Part shown: positions 62,165 through 64,000 of the stretch, piece after piece
How the letters are laid out: each line of letters opens with the position of its first letter
How positions within the stretch are numbered: position 1 is the first letter of the stretch
Assembly: GCF_947242115.1 (NCBI RefSeq)
Contig: NC_074711.1
Span: 40,763,265-40,827,264, forward strand
Direction: 5' to 3'
Length of the DNA stretch: 64,000 nucleotides
DNA from: Biomphalaria glabrata
Lineage: Eukaryota > Mollusca > Gastropoda > Planorbidae
Notes under the pieces: model-generated
Told to the model about the DNA's origin: nothing
What the model saw: only the letters and a program-made list of their open reading frames with translations
Database searches by the model: none
Made by a program: the position numbers and the translations under genes

Positions 62165-63311
62165 TCAATATCTCAGTCTTTTAGCAGCCACAGCTGAAAG
62201 CAATAAAAAAAACATACTTAAAAATAAACCAACAAAGCTTATACAAGGGAAAGAGCTACACATTTACTGCAATATCTCTCAATAGTGCCAGATTTATTTC
62301 CCTTTTCTATATAAAACAAAATTAATTACTACTATTAAATGATTAATTTTTTTTTATTGATTCCTGTATAGTCTTTGAAATTATAATTGTGTAAAGTTTC
62401 AGCTTGATCCAAGCATGGGAAGTGGAAGAAAAAAAAAGATGTACATGATTTATAACAGACAGAGTGAGTTGATGTTAAGTTTTGTCAAAGTATTTCTTTC
62501 TTTCTATCCAAGCCAAATTTGGTTTTAAATTTAAACTTTTGTTTTTGTACACAAAAGAAAAATGAAAGCTAAAGGTTTTCACGAGTTAATGAGAAACATT
62601 TAAAAAAAAACTCTCTATAATAATGACATTTCTATACATATACCAAAATGTTTTTTTAATGTTAAAGACTTTGATGAATGTTCCTAAATTCTAGAACTAA
62701 AGTTTCTGTGTATAATGTCATAGTTCTGACCTTTCACATGACATACTTCAGCGTCAATGCCAAGTTTAAGGAGGTAGTCAATCCATAGTATCTGTTTATG
62801 TGACAATCTATCGCCAGGCCCTTTAACTTCACAAATCTGATGTAGGCATGAACAATTTTTTAGGATCAAACAAAAATATATTTTATTAACATAACAAAAA
62901 CAACAAAACAATAATATAAGATAAATTGAATTGTAAGGAACTGATTAAAAAAATCTTCAATATTGAAACATTTCCTTAATATATGTCAAAAGTTCTTGTT
63001 CATTTTATTAGACTAATCTGTTAACTAACTTCACAAGAAAAAAAATTCTCACTTTGCAATGTCAAGTTCACAGGTAATTTTAAATCTCATAATTGGATAA
63101 AATAACATATAGCCCTTGAAGGATTCATGGCATTTACATAGCTTTAAATGTGCCAAATATTTTGATATTTCTCTATAAATACCTTTAACTTCTTTGTTTG
63201 ACTATTCCAAAGAGTCAGGTCTGGGAAACCACTTCTTGTGTGCCGTGGACATTGAGCATATCTAGCAATAACTCCACTAAGAAGCTGCCCACCAAGGCAA
63301 GAAACAATCTC
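62165..63311 (-). CDS. FAN1: Fanconi-associated nuclease 1, last three exons (partial)
   Basis: FAN1 is a nuclear structure-specific nuclease in interstrand-crosslink repair. Exons on the minus strand: 63311-63183, 62836-62731 and 62193-62165, with acceptors ttcaacag, cctacatcag and ttgctttcag and donors aag|gtattt and aaag|gtcaga. The phases agree. The translation covers the C-terminal VRR-NUC domain: EIVSCLGGQLLSGVIARYAQ, SGFPDLTLWNSQTKKLK, ICEVKGPGDRLSHKQILWID, GIDAEVCHVKAVAAKRLRY, then stop. The catalytic PD...EVK residues are present. The last nine codons come from the 29-base final exon; reading through the preceding intron would give a different, non-family tail. Everything upstream (SAP, TPR and most of the protein) lies beyond 64000 or was not found between 63312 and the edge. 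Confidence 0.92.
62231..62489 (+). mobile_element. Repeat R3 copy in the last FAN1 intron
   Basis: It starts with acaaagcttatac, contains cagcttgatccaagcatggg and ends gttgatgttaagttttgtc. It begins about 40 bp from the final exon acceptor and fills half of that intron. Confidence 0.65.
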
Positions 63312-64000
63312 CTGTTGAATGTCATGAAAGTGTAATGAAACAACAAATACTAGTATACCAATAACATGGCTTTGTTCAACAAAATTAGACCACAGTAAAC
63401 AGTGAATGAAACCAGCACGTCTCACATAACACTGATGAAGTACTATACAGAGTACACACACACACACTGGACATGACCTTTTGACACGCTGGACGCACGC
63501 ATAAAATCAACTCAGTTTCACTACAGAAAGTAAATAAGACTGTTTAACCTTTAGAACCCACCAGCCCGAATTATTGGTCTGCGCATACAAAAATCCACGC
63601 TCCGCCAGCCCGATATATCAGTCTCCCGCACCTTACCTTCAACAGTTTAAGTACAACTGGATGTAAATTATCAAAATAAACTATTTTAACTTATTAATAA
63701 AGGGTTTCTGGAATTCTGAAATTGTAAAATATACGAAAAAGTCATGAAAATCTCCTGAAATTATTTAAGTCCAAAGACAAAATTATCATTTCTGGGTGTC
63801 ATTCAATATGGAAAACGCCAATCAGACTAGCAATTTGAGAAAAAAAAACGGCATTGTCAGCTTTCATTTAATAAAATGTAATAATCAGGCGAATTTTAAC
63901 CAAAACAAGAAGTTCAAATTCTTATTTTACTTTAATAGTCACTGGCATGCAATTATAAATCTAAATCTTTCTCGACCTCTTAAAATAAAAACAAAAGCGA
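63312..64000. other. FAN1 intron, with a repeat fragment
   Basis: No further FAN1 exon could be recognised. At 63715-63825 a stretch (ctgaaattgtaaaatatac, gtcattcaatatggaaaacg) matches 31600-31735 in SUGCT intron 2. A CA tract lies at 63454-63466. Confidence 0.5.

Noticed and set aside
62684-62911. Single-exon reading of the FAN1 C-terminus ending at 62684
   Set aside because: A good donor at 62730 and a strong acceptor at 62194 restore the family's usual C-terminal residues; read-through does not.

Overview
The window is nuclear DNA of an intron-bearing animal, most likely a heterobranch (freshwater pulmonate-type) snail. It is AT-rich, has GT-AG introns, is dense in minisatellites, and carries several SINE and MITE families plus a SPIN-like hAT element of a type I recall being reported from a pond snail. 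The species call is inference; no rRNA, tRNA or mitochondrial marker was seen.

Two host genes can be supported. SUGCT (succinyl-CoA:glutarate-CoA transferase, + strand, 13 exons, 30150-43524, 474 codons) appears complete, including a mitochondrial-type leader. The 3' end of FAN1 (Fanconi-associated nuclease 1, - strand, last three exons, 62165-63311) contributes the PD-(D/E)XK nuclease (VRR-NUC) domain; the rest lies beyond the right edge. The two genes converge.

Layout. 1-29.6 kb: gene-poor, with at least eleven independent minisatellite arrays (21-65 bp units), simple repeats, MITEs, two SPIN-like hAT copies with perfect 8-bp target duplications, SINE pieces, a LINE 3' end and a solo LTR. 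30.1-43.5 kb: SUGCT. Its intron 10 holds an internally shortened LINE that was split by a young Ty3-type LTR element. 43.5-46.9 kb: 3' flank with a composite repeat. 46.9-58.95 kb: a tandem array of five units (2319, 2319, 2391, 2319, 2391 bp) and a partial sixth. Each unit contains a solo LTR, a SINE and a 36-bp minisatellite; the last four units form two 4710-bp dimers. 58.95-60.3 kb: a second LINE fragment interrupted by an LTR relic. 60.3-62.1 kb: unannotated AT-rich DNA. 62.1-64 kb: FAN1 end.

The two host genes act in separate processes (mitochondrial glutarate metabolism and DNA crosslink repair); nothing suggests joint function. The most unusual structures are the higher-order array between the genes and the nested insertions inside SUGCT. 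No previously undescribed gene system was found.
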